DNA of 64,000 nt, from NCBI GenBank assembly GCA_963783235.1, contig CAWAMN010000001.1, positions 1,798,001-1,862,000 of the forward strand, in the 5' to 3' direction. This DNA is from Thiohalomonas sp963783235. GTDB lineage: Bacteria > Pseudomonadota > Gammaproteobacteria > Thiohalomonadales > Thiohalomonadaceae. The notes below the pieces were generated by a model. That model had not been told where the DNA came from. It saw only the letters and a program-made list of their open reading frames with translations, and made no database searches. The stretch's first letter is position 1; every line of letters begins with the position of its first letter. Below are positions 35,172 through 44,601 of this stretch, one piece after another. Both the position numbers and the translations under genes were made by a program.

Positions 35172-36629
35172 CTAAACAGGCACCTTTTTCTCACCGAGCC
35201 GCTGTTTCGTCTTCCCGGCAATCAGCATAAAACCTTCGGCCCGAAGTAAGATGCTGATGACTAAATAGACCCCGCCTCCCACGGCGCCTGCAACGCACAG
35301 TAACCAAAACGCGGGAAGATCCGATGATAAGGAATAAGACCATGCACTGTATGCCCCAAGCAAAGCTGCAAACACCGGTTTGAAGGCATCTAGTAGCTGC
35401 TCCGACAGACCATAATCAATGAGTTTTGCTGAAAAAAAGGTATTCGGAATCAAAGCCAGAATCGTCCCGATCACCTGGCTAATGACAATTCCGATAACCC
35501 CGTAAGGTATTGCGACAACCAAGAGCGTGAGGTTGACGGCCTTCTTTACAAAGCCGACCTTCAGCACAAGATCCGAGCGACCCTTGACATTGAGCAAATT
35601 TACGTTTAACGCATGCAACGGGTAAAGCATGCCCGCCACGCATAGCAGCTGCAGATACGGTACCGCAGCCTGCCAACTCTCATCGAGCAGAAGGTCAAAC
35701 AACGTCGACGAGAGGCCTGCGAGCAAGCCCATTACCGGCGCTATCAAGAACATCATAAGCTGCATAATCTGTCGGTATTTATGTCTCAATGCGGCGTTAT
35801 CTTCCTGTAAAGTGGAAAGCGCCGGTAAGGTCGCCTGCTGTACCGCACCTGTTAGCTGCTTCGAAATCACGTTGCTCACTTTCCCGGCGACGAAATACAG
35901 GCCTGTAACTTCGGCGTTGAAGTACCGACCAATCACCAGGACATAGGAATTCTGGTAAAGCACCTGCAACATTCCCTCTACCAAAAGGTTTCGACCGAAG
36001 CGGAATAACCTCGTAAAGGATTCGGTATTAAACTGAAGTCTCGGACGCCACCGACTGACCATCCAAAGTACGAGCGCGGACACCAGAGCGGCGGTTAGCG
36101 TTTGCACGACAAGGCTCCACACGCCCCAGCCGCACCAAGCTGCGGTAACCGCCAGGCTGCCAGAAACAAGCACCCCCAGCGTATTGGCCTTCATTTGCGA
36201 TTTAAAGTCCATTTTGCGGCATAACACCGCTGTCTGCACCACCTTTGCAGCATTCACAAAAACAAGCAGGCCCATAATCCGTAGCAAAATAGTTAGTTCC
36301 GGCTGGCCATAGAACCCTGCAACCAACGGTGCACCTAAGAACAACGCAACATATGCAAGCACGCTGAACAAAAGATTTGTATAGAACACGGTACTGAGAT
36401 CTGCCTCAGACACCTCTCTACTGCGAATCAACGCCTGCCCAAGCCCGGAGCCAATAAAGGCGCTTGCCAGCTCGAACACTACTGTCGTCATGGCAATAAG
36501 GCCAAAAGCTTCCGGCGCCAACAGACGCGCTAGGAATAGCGTAAAAACGGTGCTGGCACCGCGGGTCATAAAGAGACTGGCGATGTTCCAGAGCACTCCG
36601 GCGCCAATCTGTCGGTTCATTGATTTCAT
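35172..36629 (-). CDS. Polysaccharide flippase (Wzx, MOP superfamily)
   Basis: Membrane protein of 485 residues with 12-14 predicted segments, related to WzxC/AmsL lipopolysaccharide exporters. The N-terminus has NIASLFMTRGASTVFTLFLA and LLAPEAFGLIAM, the conserved opening of this family. It would flip the finished undecaprenyl-linked repeat unit to the periplasm for Wzy. GC content is intermediate. It is followed directly by the broken sulfotransferase gene on its upstream side. Confidence 0.9.
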   Translation of the reverse strand: MKSMNRQIGAGVLWNIASLFMTRGASTVFTLFLARLLAPEAFGLIAMTTVVFELASAFIGSGLGQALIRSREVSEADLSTVFYTNLLFSVLAYVALFLGAPLVAGFYGQPELTILLRIMGLLVFVNAAKVVQTAVLCRKMDFKSQMKANTLGVLVSGSLAVTAAWCGWGVWSLVVQTLTAALVSALVLWMVSRWRPRLQFNTESFTRLFRFGRNLLVEGMLQVLYQNSYVLVIGRYFNAEVTGLYFVAGKVSNVISKQLTGAVQQATLPALSTLQEDNAALRHKYRQIMQLMMFLIAPVMGLLAGLSSTLFDLLLDESWQAAVPYLQLLCVAGMLYPLHALNVNLLNVKGRSDLVLKVGFVKKAVNLTLLVVAIPYGVIGIVISQVIGTILALIPNTFFSAKLIDYGLSEQLLDAFKPVFAALLGAYSAWSYSLSSDLPAFWLLCVAGAVGGGVYLVISILLRAEGFMLIAGKTKQRLGEKKVPV

Positions 36630-36645
36630 GAGAAAAGGGCGGCTA

Positions 36646-37340
36646 TCACGTATGTTTCTCCAAGAAACTCGTCACACGAAGAGTCACCCCAAGAAACTCT
36701 ACGTATTTCTGATACGCTCCCCCTTCGCCAACATTGATAACCAGCAGATCATCCGGGCGGTCGTTGGAATAATCCATCACGTCGCGGTTATACTTCTGGT
36801 AATTGTCGATCATAATATCTTTGTTGTATGGATCATCATCGGGGGTTCGGTGAATACGCACCACGTTGTACATGAATCCAGGCCAAACGTATCGCGCGGC
36901 CTTCAAGTCCTCTACCGTTGGGATACGCCCATCGCGACCAAACCTCTTGGCGTGGAATCGGGTGACGGAGCGGTACCACTGCTCAGCATCATCCCGCACT
37001 GTGAGATGAATTTACTTCCCGGATAGGCTTTGTCGAGGTGTTTGTAGGTTTCGGGATAGCTGAATGGTACGTCTTGGAAAACCTGGGCTGATTCGCAGTA
37101 CGCCACGATGGGCTGGAAGTTTCCTTCAAAGTAGTACTTACCCGTAAGGATTTCGGCTTTGCGTTGATTGCCTACCGGATAGCCCAGGTTTTCGAATGCT
37201 CGCTTGAGAAAAGTTGTGCCGGTTTTGTTCCTCCCAATGCAGAAACACTTAACTTGTCCAGCCGCTTTTCGCTTGTTGCGAATATCTGTAATGAGCTGAT
37301 TCGTTCGATTCTTAATTTTATGCAGTGCTGTTTTAGTCAT
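36646..37340 (-). pseudogene. Sulfotransferase family protein (5), frameshifted
   Basis: The N-terminal part (37340 down to about 37010) has CFCIGRNKTGTTFLKRAF, a good PAPS loop, and AYCESAQVFQDVPF. The C-terminal part (to 36646) continues in another frame with VRDDAEQWYRSVTRFHAKRFG, which carries the 3'-phosphate Arg and Ser. The break is near 37005, where adding one C gives SKFILTVRDDAEQWYRS, the usual form. The span is one base short of a multiple of three. Either a recent knock-out or a sequencing error. Confidence 0.85.
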
Positions 37341-38355
37341 TTCTCATGCCCTGAAATTTCCCGTACGTCTGCTCTGCCTCTTCCCGACTGTACTCCCCCA
37401 ACCGCCAAACATTAGTATTAGAAAATCTGCTCTCACCGGCGTAGGCGGGTGGTGTATCACATCCCAGCCCGTCCTGCTCGACAACCCGCCGGATGATCTC
37501 ATTGAAGTAATACTCCGGCCGCTGGCCGAAATCTTCGTACTGCACAACCAGCTTTCGGTTTTCCGGCAAGCCGGCGAGCCCTTGCTCTACAGATCGGTTG
37601 ATCGCAGCAATCTGGCCGGCCACGGACTCCAAGGGGTCCAGGTTTTTCAGCTCCGGGAATTCTTTGATCTTGAAGGAGTACCAGGCGTTAATATCGCCGT
37701 ACTGGCGTTTTCGCGCTTCCAAGGCTGACTGGATGTTGAAGATCGGGTCGCGGCGAATCCAGATGAACAGGGCCTTTTCGAATTGCTCGGCCAGATCGGG
37801 TATGTTCTGATTCATGATCATGGCTTTCATGGCAAACGGTTTTTCGAATATATTCGCGAGTGCGTTCAATTCATCTCTGAAGCCTCCCAGATTGGCTTTT
37901 TTCCGCAGGTCATCTCCCGACATGTAATCGAGCTCATCAAACGGAAGGAAGCGGCGCCAGAAGTACCAGAATTCGTTCGGGGCCAGAGCGCCTTTTGTTT
38001 TGCCGTTATCGGAGCTGAAGTTGATGTCCGAGTTGAAATCCAGAATTTCGTTACGGAAGTTGTATTTAGGGTCGGTCAACAATTGCTGGATTTTTGCGCC
38101 TACCAGTGGTGCGCCGAAGAATCGGGACAGGAGGTTGGTTGGGTAGGCAGCGAGGCCAGTGTTCGCGATCCATTGCATAAACAGGGTGCTACCAGAGCGG
38201 TGCGATCCCATCAGAAAGATTTTTGAGAAACGCTCACCCGAGTGTTTAATATAGCTTTCATTAGCACCCTTCAGATTGCTATTCAGGTCTTTCAGCAATT
38301 CCTCGAGGGCTGATATCCGAGCGTATTTTCCTGTCCGGTTTTCAGGAGCGGCCAT
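37333..38355 (-). CDS. Sulfotransferase family protein (6)
   Basis: A 340-residue protein. The PAPS loop is FLMGSHRSGSTLFMQWI (about residue 50). KALFIWIRRDPIFNIQSALEA is the 3'-phosphate motif with Arg and Ser. The N-terminal 40 residues are hydrophilic and probably helical. KLVVQYEDFGQRPEYYFNEI resembles the conserved YEDL segment of the family. It overlaps the start of sulfotransferase 5 by 8 bases, so the two were co-transcribed. No membrane segment. Confidence 0.85.
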   Translation of the reverse strand: MAAPENRTGKYARISALEELLKDLNSNLKGANESYIKHSGERFSKIFLMGSHRSGSTLFMQWIANTGLAAYPTNLLSRFFGAPLVGAKIQQLLTDPKYNFRNEILDFNSDINFSSDNGKTKGALAPNEFWYFWRRFLPFDELDYMSGDDLRKKANLGGFRDELNALANIFEKPFAMKAMIMNQNIPDLAEQFEKALFIWIRRDPIFNIQSALEARKRQYGDINAWYSFKIKEFPELKNLDPLESVAGQIAAINRSVEQGLAGLPENRKLVVQYEDFGQRPEYYFNEIIRRVVEQDGLGCDTPPAYAGESRFSNTNVWRLGEYSREEAEQTYGKFQGMRND

Positions 38356-38366
38356 GTTGAAACCTT

Positions 38367-39354
38367 TTACTGAATTGCGAGCAGGCTAATTAGCCTGTCC
38401 ATGTCGTCTTCGTTGTAGCGCTGATCACAGGGCAGAAACAAACCATTGGTGACAAGATTACATTCGAAGGAACCTTCCTCGACCCGATTGAGCACTTCAG
38501 GCCAATAGGTTGGTAAAAATACCCGCTGGCTGATCAGTTCTGACCTGCTGGCTGCTTTCACACTCGGAAGGAACGGGTAACACAAGGGAGCTGTGCTGTC
38601 GTCAATCTTCAAGTGCAGCTGATTGTATTCGCCTAAGCGTTCGTGGAGGTAAAGGGCGTTGTGGGCACGTGCCGTTCTGGCTCCTTCATAGTCCACTGCG
38701 TGAAGCAGACGCTCTGTTAAACTGGACATTCCCCGCACCGGCAACTTCGAGATCGCTTGCTCTGCATCCAAGTATTGCGGATAGGCCGCCTCGGGGCGGT
38801 TAGTGAGTCGGGTGATAAGGTGAGCCATTCGGGATTCTGAAGAGTTATCCCTTTGCTCTGGCTGCCGGATTCGAGAGTCTTGTGAATAGAGCAAGCCGCC
38901 ATCTGGGAGGCCGAAGAATTTTCTTGGAGAATAGATGGTTGCAAGGCTTCCAACGGGTTCTGCAAAGTAGGCTTGTGAGCAATCGACAATCGTTTTTTTG
39001 TGGCCAAATCGATCTAAATTACGCTTTACTGATTCACCACAGAGTCCAAAGTAATCGACAATCAGTAAGTTACTCTTCTTCTTTAAGCTTTAACGCGGCA
39101 TCTACATCAAAGTCGCTATCGACCTTATAAAACTCAACGGTAATGCCTACGTCGCTGGCGGCCTCCACTACGGCATCACAGGTATAGGCAGGCAGCCAAA
39201 CTTTCCTGGCACCTATCGAGCTCAGCACAAGTTTAATGGCAGAGCGAGCGGAGTTGGTTTTAATCATTGCTCGCGCAAGGTTTGCCTCATAAAACGGCAA
39301 CTCTAGCCTCTGATATCCACCAATAGCTCGATCTTGACTGAAGCCCGACATCAA
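38367..39354 (-). pseudogene. DegT/EryC1-like aminotransferase-fold protein, frameshifted
   Basis: The first frame (39354 to about 39075) gives the N-terminus with SARSAIKLVLSSIG and VWLPAYTCDAVVEA. The second continues SNLLIVDYFGLCGESVKRN, VDCSQAYFAEPVGSLATIYS, PRKFFGLPDGGLLY and on to the C-terminus. The join lies in AAGAAGAAGAG near 39075. The position of the PLP lysine (PRKFFGLPDGG) is kept. The total is one base over a multiple of three. It would have belonged to the amino-sugar branch or been a non-enzymatic relative. Function uncertain. Confidence 0.75.
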
Positions 39355-39390
39355 GCATCCAACCTGAAATTAATATGCCAAATTAGGGAC

Positions 39391-40080
39391 TTAACCGAGC
39401 TCATAACTCTCCATCTGCTCTATCACTTGCTGTGGCGAACAGTTCATCAATACATCGATAATTGAGAGATTCGACGTAAATTCATTTCTGCCTTGCGAAT
39501 ACCCTATCGGCAACGAGTCAATGAACTTCAGATCAATTCCCTGCTCACAAAAATCCTGCTTGGCATACAGCTTTCGGCCACCGGGCGCGTTAATGTAGCA
39601 GTCGGCATCAAATTTATGACACAACGCAATTAACCGATCTCGCGCCGATGCTGTTCGATCGTAATCGAGTTCGCTTGTTTTTCTGAACTGCTTATCGAGA
39701 CCGAGATAGGAAAAAATGCTCTGATAGCTCTTCAGACATACTGAGGCGATGGAGCGGTCTTCGTGCTCAAGTATCTGCCGGATTAGTGGAAAAACAGACT
39801 CAATATAAGGCGCCTTGGCGTAACTTTGTTCAAGGGTTTTCAGAACCTTCTCTATATTGGTTGTGAACTGCAAATCGGATATCAGCTTGTTTGAGGATGC
39901 ACCCGGCACCGGCACGGTAAACCGTGTCACTCCATTTGCAGCGAGCACGCTGTTTCGGTTTATGTAGCCTTGCTTGATGTAGGCGATATCGTCGTAAATC
40001 AAGAATAAATCGGCTGCGTAAATGAGCTGAAAATAGCCGATATAGGGAAACAGGTATGGCTGCATGACTGCCAGCTTCAT
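39391..40080 (-). CDS. WbqC family protein
   Basis: A 229-residue protein beginning MKLAVMQPYLFPYIGYFQL, the hallmark of the WbqC family (Pfam WbqC), and containing YIKQGYINRN and INAPGGRKLY. Members sit in O-antigen loci and are thought to act on amino-deoxysugars, for instance as acyl- or aminoacyl-transferase partners, but the reaction is not settled. The start overlaps the stop of the aminotransferase gene by ATGA, so a shared pathway with it is likely. Confidence 0.85.
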   Translation of the reverse strand: MKLAVMQPYLFPYIGYFQLIYAADLFLIYDDIAYIKQGYINRNSVLAANGVTRFTVPVPGASSNKLISDLQFTTNIEKVLKTLEQSYAKAPYIESVFPLIRQILEHEDRSIASVCLKSYQSIFSYLGLDKQFRKTSELDYDRTASARDRLIALCHKFDADCYINAPGGRKLYAKQDFCEQGIDLKFIDSLPIGYSQGRNEFTSNLSIIDVLMNCSPQQVIEQMESYELG

Positions 40081-41177
40081 GCCCTCAACCCCGCCTCAAT
40101 CAAGTTGATAATGTCTTGCTGTTCAGCCTCGGAGAGCTTATCAAAGATGGGCAGACACAATATCCGGCTGGCAATGTCTTTGGATACGGGTTGATCCGCC
40201 TCAGAACCCAAACACTTCACCGCATCCAGGGACGGGTAAAAATACCGCCTCGCCAGCACGCCATTTTCCTTAAGCGTCTCGGCCACTCGCACCGCCTGTT
40301 CTTCGCTTTCAAACACCACCGGGAAGTAGGTGTAGTTGTAATCCAGTGCTTCCGGTTTGGCCTGCAGTTGCAGGGGCCGGCTCAGTGCCTGTTCGTAACG
40401 GTGCCACATGGCTGCACGGGCTTTCAGGTTTGCTTCCATTTCGTCCAGAACACACAACCCCATCGCCGCCTGCAACTCGTTCATTTTGGCGTTGATGCCA
40501 AGCTCTTCGACGCATTCCGGGCCGGTTATGCCGAAGTTGATCATCTTTTTAGCCCGTTCCAGGTCTTCCTTGCGTTTGAATACGATGGCTCCGCCTTCGC
40601 CGGTATGGAACAGTTTCGTGGCGTGAAAGCTGAGGGTGGCTGCATCACCATGTTTGAGCAAGCTTTCACCGTTGTACTTCACACCGAATGCGTGGGAGGC
40701 GTCGTAAATCACTTTCAGGTTGTGCGTGCGGGCAATGTCGTCGATAGCTCCTATGTCGCAGGCGTTGCCGAATACATGTACGGGTATGATCGCACGGGTG
40801 TTGGGGGTAATGGTGGCTTCAATGTTTGCCGGATCGAGGCACCAAGTATCCGGATCGATATCCGCGAACACCGGCTCTACCCCGTCCCACTTCAATGAAC
40901 TTGCGGTAGCAATGAAGGTAAACGGTGTGGTGATCGCTTCTGTGCGTTCGCGGTGCAACTGTCCGCTGATACCGAGAGCCCGATAGGCAACTTGTAAAGC
41001 TAGTGTGCCGTTGGTCACTAGCAATAGGTTCTCAACCCCCAGGTAGTTTTTCAAACGCCGGGTCAGCTCCTGCACCAGTGGCCCGTTGTTGGTTAGCCAG
41101 TTCCGCTCGTAGATGCTATCGATATAGCGGTTGAGCTTTTCGCGACTGGGTAGATACGGTTTGGTAACAGGAATCAT
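40077..41177 (-). CDS. dTDP-4-amino-4,6-dideoxyglucose-type aminotransferase (VioA-like)
   Basis: DegT/DnrJ/EryC1-fold PLP enzyme of 366 residues. The N-terminus MIPVTKPYLPSREKLNRYI and NWLTNNGPLVQEL resemble VioA, which aminates the RmlB product at C4. The PLP region is YDASHAFGVKYNGESLL and FHATKLFHTGEGG, with the Schiff-base lysine in ATK. It overlaps rmlA by 4 bases. No 3,4-ketoisomerase (FdtA/QdtA) gene is present, which favours 4-amination over 3-amination. The regiochemistry is inferred. Confidence 0.85.
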   Translation of the reverse strand: MIPVTKPYLPSREKLNRYIDSIYERNWLTNNGPLVQELTRRLKNYLGVENLLLVTNGTLALQVAYRALGISGQLHRERTEAITTPFTFIATASSLKWDGVEPVFADIDPDTWCLDPANIEATITPNTRAIIPVHVFGNACDIGAIDDIARTHNLKVIYDASHAFGVKYNGESLLKHGDAATLSFHATKLFHTGEGGAIVFKRKEDLERAKKMINFGITGPECVEELGINAKMNELQAAMGLCVLDEMEANLKARAAMWHRYEQALSRPLQLQAKPEALDYNYTYFPVVFESEEQAVRVAETLKENGVLARRYFYPSLDAVKCLGSEADQPVSKDIASRILCLPIFDKLSEAEQQDIINLIEAGLRA

Positions 41178-42040
41178 GATTCGACGATGCTCAACAGGTA
41201 GTCCCCATAGCCGTTCTTGGCCAGCGCTTTACCAGCATTGACTACCTCATCGCGGGTCATCCAGCCGTTACGCCAAGCGATCTCTTCCAGACAGGCTATT
41301 TTGTACCCTTGTCGCTTCTCGATAGTTTCGACAAACTGGGCAGCTTCGAGCAGCGTTTCATGCGTACCGGTGTCGAGCCAGGCAAAGCCGCGACCAAGCA
41401 GTTCAACATTCAGCTCCCCCCGTTCCAAGTAAGCCTGGTTGACGCTAGTTATCTCGAGTTCACCGCGTGGCGAGGGCTTGATTTGCTTGGAGATATCGAC
41501 CACTTCGTTGTCGTAGAAATACAGGCCAGTCACTGCATAATGCGATCTTGGCTTGATTGGTTTTTCTTCAATGGAAACGGCTCGCTTATTCGCATCGAAT
41601 TCCACGACGCCGAACCGTTCGGGATCCTTGACCTGATAGCCGAACACAGTTGCGCCCGTATCCCGACTGGCGGCCTGCTTGAGCTTGGGGGTAAAGCCTT
41701 GGCCGTAGAAGATGTTATCGCCGAGCACTAGGCAGACACTGTCGCTGCCGATGAATTCTTTTCCGATTATGAAGGCCTGTGCCAATCCGTCCGGGCTTGG
41801 CTGCTCGGCATAGCTGAGTTGGATACCGAATTGGTGACCATCGCCGAGGAGACGGCGGAAGCTGCCATTGTCTTCTGGTGTAGTGATGATCAGGATTTCA
41901 CGGATACCCGCCAGCATTAGCACGGAAAGGGGGTAATAAATCATCGGCTTGTCATAAATAGGCAACAGCTGTTTGGAAACGCCCATGGTAATGGGGTATA
42001 AGCGCGTGCCGCTGCCGCCAGCAAGAATAATGCCCTTCAT
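41174..42040 (-). CDS. rmlA: Glucose-1-phosphate thymidylyltransferase
   Basis: Makes dTDP-glucose from dTTP and glucose-1-phosphate. It is 288 residues, standard length. KGIILAGGSGTRLYPIT holds the nucleotide-binding signature, and LPIYDKPMIYYPLS and VLGDNIFYGQGF are family motifs. The start overlaps the rmlB stop (ATGA). No rmlC or rmlD follows, so the pathway is diverted from rhamnose to the aminotransferase branch. Confidence 0.97.
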   Translation of the reverse strand: MKGIILAGGSGTRLYPITMGVSKQLLPIYDKPMIYYPLSVLMLAGIREILIITTPEDNGSFRRLLGDGHQFGIQLSYAEQPSPDGLAQAFIIGKEFIGSDSVCLVLGDNIFYGQGFTPKLKQAASRDTGATVFGYQVKDPERFGVVEFDANKRAVSIEEKPIKPRSHYAVTGLYFYDNEVVDISKQIKPSPRGELEITSVNQAYLERGELNVELLGRGFAWLDTGTHETLLEAAQFVETIEKRQGYKIACLEEIAWRNGWMTRDEVVNAGKALAKNGYGDYLLSIVES

Positions 42041-43110
42041 ACGACTACGCCTCGATCACCGTAATTGCTCTCGATCCAATCGCGATATGCTCCGGAGCGA
42101 ACCCGGTTTACCCAGCCCGGATTATCGAGATACCACTTCACGGTTTTTCGGAGACCGCTATCGAAGCTTTCCTCCGGCTGCCATCTGAGCTCCCGGCTGA
42201 TGCGGGTGTCGTCTATGGCATAGCGACGATCGTGCCCCGGTCGATCCTCGACGAATTCGATAAGCTCCTCGTGAGCCCCCTCCTTGCGAGGCTTCAATTC
42301 ATCCAGATGCGTACAGATGGCCCGGACCACATCCACGTTGGTCTTTTCAGCGCGGCCGCCGATGTTGTAGGTGCGGCCGGGTTCTCCATGGGCAAGGACG
42401 GTTCTCAGGGCGCGGGCGTGGTCTTCCACGTGGAGCCAGTCGCGGATGTTGTCGCCCTTGCCGTAGATGGGCAGGGGCTTGCCTTCGATCGCATTGAGAA
42501 TCACAAGAGGGATGAGCTTTTCCGGGAACTGGTAGGGGCCGTAGTTGTTGGAGCAGTTGGTGATCAGTGTCGGCAAGCCATAGGTCCGCTGCCAGGCGCG
42601 CACGAGATGATCGCTTGCCGCCTTGCTTGCGGAGTAGGGTGAACTCGGGGCGTAGGGGGTCTCTTCCGTGAACGCCGGGTCCTCGGTGCCGAGGTCGCCA
42701 TAGACTTCGTCGGTCGAGATATGGTGAAAGCGGAAGCGCTTTTTCTGCTCGCTAGGTAGTTCACTCCAGTAGCCGCGGGCCACATCGAGGAGCGTGCTCG
42801 TGCCCACCACGTTCGTATTGACAAATGCGGCCGGTCCTGTAATGGAACGGTCTACGTGCGATTCGGCCGCCAGATGCATCACGGCATCGGGGCGGTACTG
42901 TTGGAAAACGTGTTCGAGTTCCAGCCGATCGCAGATGTCTACGCGCTCAAACATATGGCGCGGGTGACCATAGGCGCTGCCGAGCGAATCGAGATTGCCG
43001 GCGTAGGTCAGCTTATCGATGTTAATGACGGTGGTATCGGTATTGGCAACGTACTGGCGCACAACTGCCGAACCGATGAAGCCAGCACCGCCTGTGACTA
43101 ATACTTTCAT
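42037..43110 (-). CDS. rmlB: dTDP-glucose 4,6-dehydratase
   Basis: Converts dTDP-glucose to dTDP-4-keto-6-deoxyglucose. It is 357 residues, beginning MKVLVTGGAGFIGSAVV (NAD-binding). HISTDEVYGDLG has the catalytic Thr-Asp-Glu, and YSASKAASDHLVRAW the Tyr and Lys. First gene of a four-gene chain (rmlB, rmlA, aminotransferase, wbqC) with ATGA overlaps throughout. Confidence 0.97.
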   Translation of the reverse strand: MKVLVTGGAGFIGSAVVRQYVANTDTTVINIDKLTYAGNLDSLGSAYGHPRHMFERVDICDRLELEHVFQQYRPDAVMHLAAESHVDRSITGPAAFVNTNVVGTSTLLDVARGYWSELPSEQKKRFRFHHISTDEVYGDLGTEDPAFTEETPYAPSSPYSASKAASDHLVRAWQRTYGLPTLITNCSNNYGPYQFPEKLIPLVILNAIEGKPLPIYGKGDNIRDWLHVEDHARALRTVLAHGEPGRTYNIGGRAEKTNVDVVRAICTHLDELKPRKEGAHEELIEFVEDRPGHDRRYAIDDTRISRELRWQPEESFDSGLRKTVKWYLDNPGWVNRVRSGAYRDWIESNYGDRGVVV

Positions 43111-43125
43111 AATTCGGCTATTCTC

Positions 43126-43536
43126 TTAACTCGACACCGTGCCACACATGTTGCGCCCGCTTAATGCAGGCAGTACGCCAACCGACGACGTCGCCACACG
43201 CCACTTCTCACGCTCGCCTCTGATGAAAGCCAACATAAATGCGCATAATTTTTCTTGTAAACGCAATTTGACCATAAACCCCGTTCCCTCTTTGTCACCG
43301 GGCAAGTCCCGGCGAGCCCTCTCCTCCTCCGGTTTATCCAGCAGGTGACTGCTTTCCAAAGCTTCCTCTTCACTCATCAAGTTTGGAAAGTTGCAGCACC
43401 GGTACCCGGCGTTGTAACTGCTCATATGGCGGCCTTCCATTGCGGTCGGCCAGCCCAGGTAGTCGTCGCCACCGAGTGTAAAATGCGGGCCGTAATTTCT
43501 GTGTCTGCCTTTTTCAGAGCAGTTGAGATTAAGCAT
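43126..43536 (-). CDS. Hypothetical protein
   Basis: Frame of 136 codons beginning MLNLNCSEKGRHRNYG, between fcl and rmlB and leaving about 15 bases to each. It contains NYGPHFTLGGDDYLGWPTAM and YNAGYRCCNF, then a charged region. I do not recognise it. GYRCC recalls the GFRC end of formylglycine-generating-enzyme-like domains, but the rest does not fit and the resemblance may be chance. It is placed as if part of the minus-strand operon, which is the main reason to keep it. Confidence 0.5.
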   Translation of the reverse strand: MLNLNCSEKGRHRNYGPHFTLGGDDYLGWPTAMEGRHMSSYNAGYRCCNFPNLMSEEEALESSHLLDKPEEERARRDLPGDKEGTGFMVKLRLQEKLCAFMLAFIRGEREKWRVATSSVGVLPALSGRNMCGTVSS

Positions 43537-43551
43537 CTAGTCTGTCGCCAC

Positions 43552-44511
43552 TTAAGAGGCATAGTTATATTTGAAATCGTCGTACGCCTTAGCAAGCCCT
43601 TGCTCCAGACTAGTAGTTGGTTTCCAGCCGAATCGATTGAGCAGTGACGTGTCCAGTAGTTTCCGCGGTGCGCCGTCGGGCTTGGTTGTGTCGAAAACAA
43701 TGCGACCATTAAACCCAACAGTTCGCGCTACCGTTTGAGCCAGTTCACCAATACTGATATCTACTCCCGTGCCTATGTTGACGTGAGTCTGCATGGGATC
43801 CGTATGCCTCAGGTAGGTGCGCTTGTCGAGCGACATGATGTGCACAGAAGCGTCAGCCATATCCTCCGAGTAAAGGAATTCCCGCTTAGGTTTACCGGAT
43901 CCCCATACAGCTACCGATTCAGCCGCCGTTTGCTTCGCCTCATGAAAACGTCGGATGAGCGCAGGAATCACATGACTGTTTTCGAGGTGATAATTGTCCC
44001 CAGGGCCATAGAGATTGGTCGGCATTACGCTGCGGTAGTCAGTCCCATACTGGCGATTGTAAGATTCGCAAAGCTTGATCCCTGCGATCTTTGCGATGGC
44101 GTACGGTTCGTTAGTTGGTTCCAAGGGGCCGGTTAGCAGGGCGTCCTCAGCCATCGGCTGCGGGGCGAGTTTGGGGTAGATGCAACTGGAGCCGAGAAAC
44201 AATAGCCTTTCTACCCCTGCTCGCCACGCTTCGTGGATTACGTTGGCCTCGATCATCATGTTTTGGTAGATGAAGTCGGCAGGATAGGTGTTATTGGCGT
44301 GGATACCGCCAACTTTGGCTGCGGCAAGGTATACCTGGTCAGGTCGTTCCTTTTCAAAGTAGGCGCGGACGGCCTGTTGGTTCGTGAGGTCCAGTTCGGC
44401 ATGAGTGCGAGTGATGATGGTTGCCTCGTCACGCTTTTCGAGTGCACGAACGATGGCGGAACCGACCATACCGCCGTGGCCTGCGACATAGATTTTGGTT
44501 GATTTGTCCAT
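43552..44511 (-). CDS. fcl: GDP-L-fucose synthase
   Basis: Bifunctional 3,5-epimerase/4-reductase that turns the Gmd product into GDP-L-fucose with NADPH. It is 319 residues. YVAGHGGMVGSAIVRAL is the cofactor loop. SSCIYPKLAPQPM provides Ser and Cys, and NEPYAIAKIAG Tyr and Lys. NLYGPGDNYHLENSHVIPAL matches the family, including the catalytic His. Follows gmd after 90 bases that contain a REP-like palindrome. Confidence 0.97.
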   Translation of the reverse strand: MDKSTKIYVAGHGGMVGSAIVRALEKRDEATIITRTHAELDLTNQQAVRAYFEKERPDQVYLAAAKVGGIHANNTYPADFIYQNMMIEANVIHEAWRAGVERLLFLGSSCIYPKLAPQPMAEDALLTGPLEPTNEPYAIAKIAGIKLCESYNRQYGTDYRSVMPTNLYGPGDNYHLENSHVIPALIRRFHEAKQTAAESVAVWGSGKPKREFLYSEDMADASVHIMSLDKRTYLRHTDPMQTHVNIGTGVDISIGELAQTVARTVGFNGRIVFDTTKPDGAPRKLLDTSLLNRFGWKPTTSLEQGLAKAYDDFKYNYAS

Positions 44512-44557
44512 GCTATCGAATATTGGGAGCTATTTCTGTTTCAGGCTGCTGAGCTAA

Positions 44558-44582
44558 TCGCGGCAGGATGCCGCTCCTACAG
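44558..44582. repeat. Single type B REP
   Basis: One copy read CGCGGCAGGATGCCGCTCC then TACAGG in the gmd-fcl gap. This is the same subfamily as the ten-unit array at 58.5-59.4 kb. Confidence 0.75.
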
Positions 44583-44601
44583 GACTTCTCCGACTGCTTT
44601 T

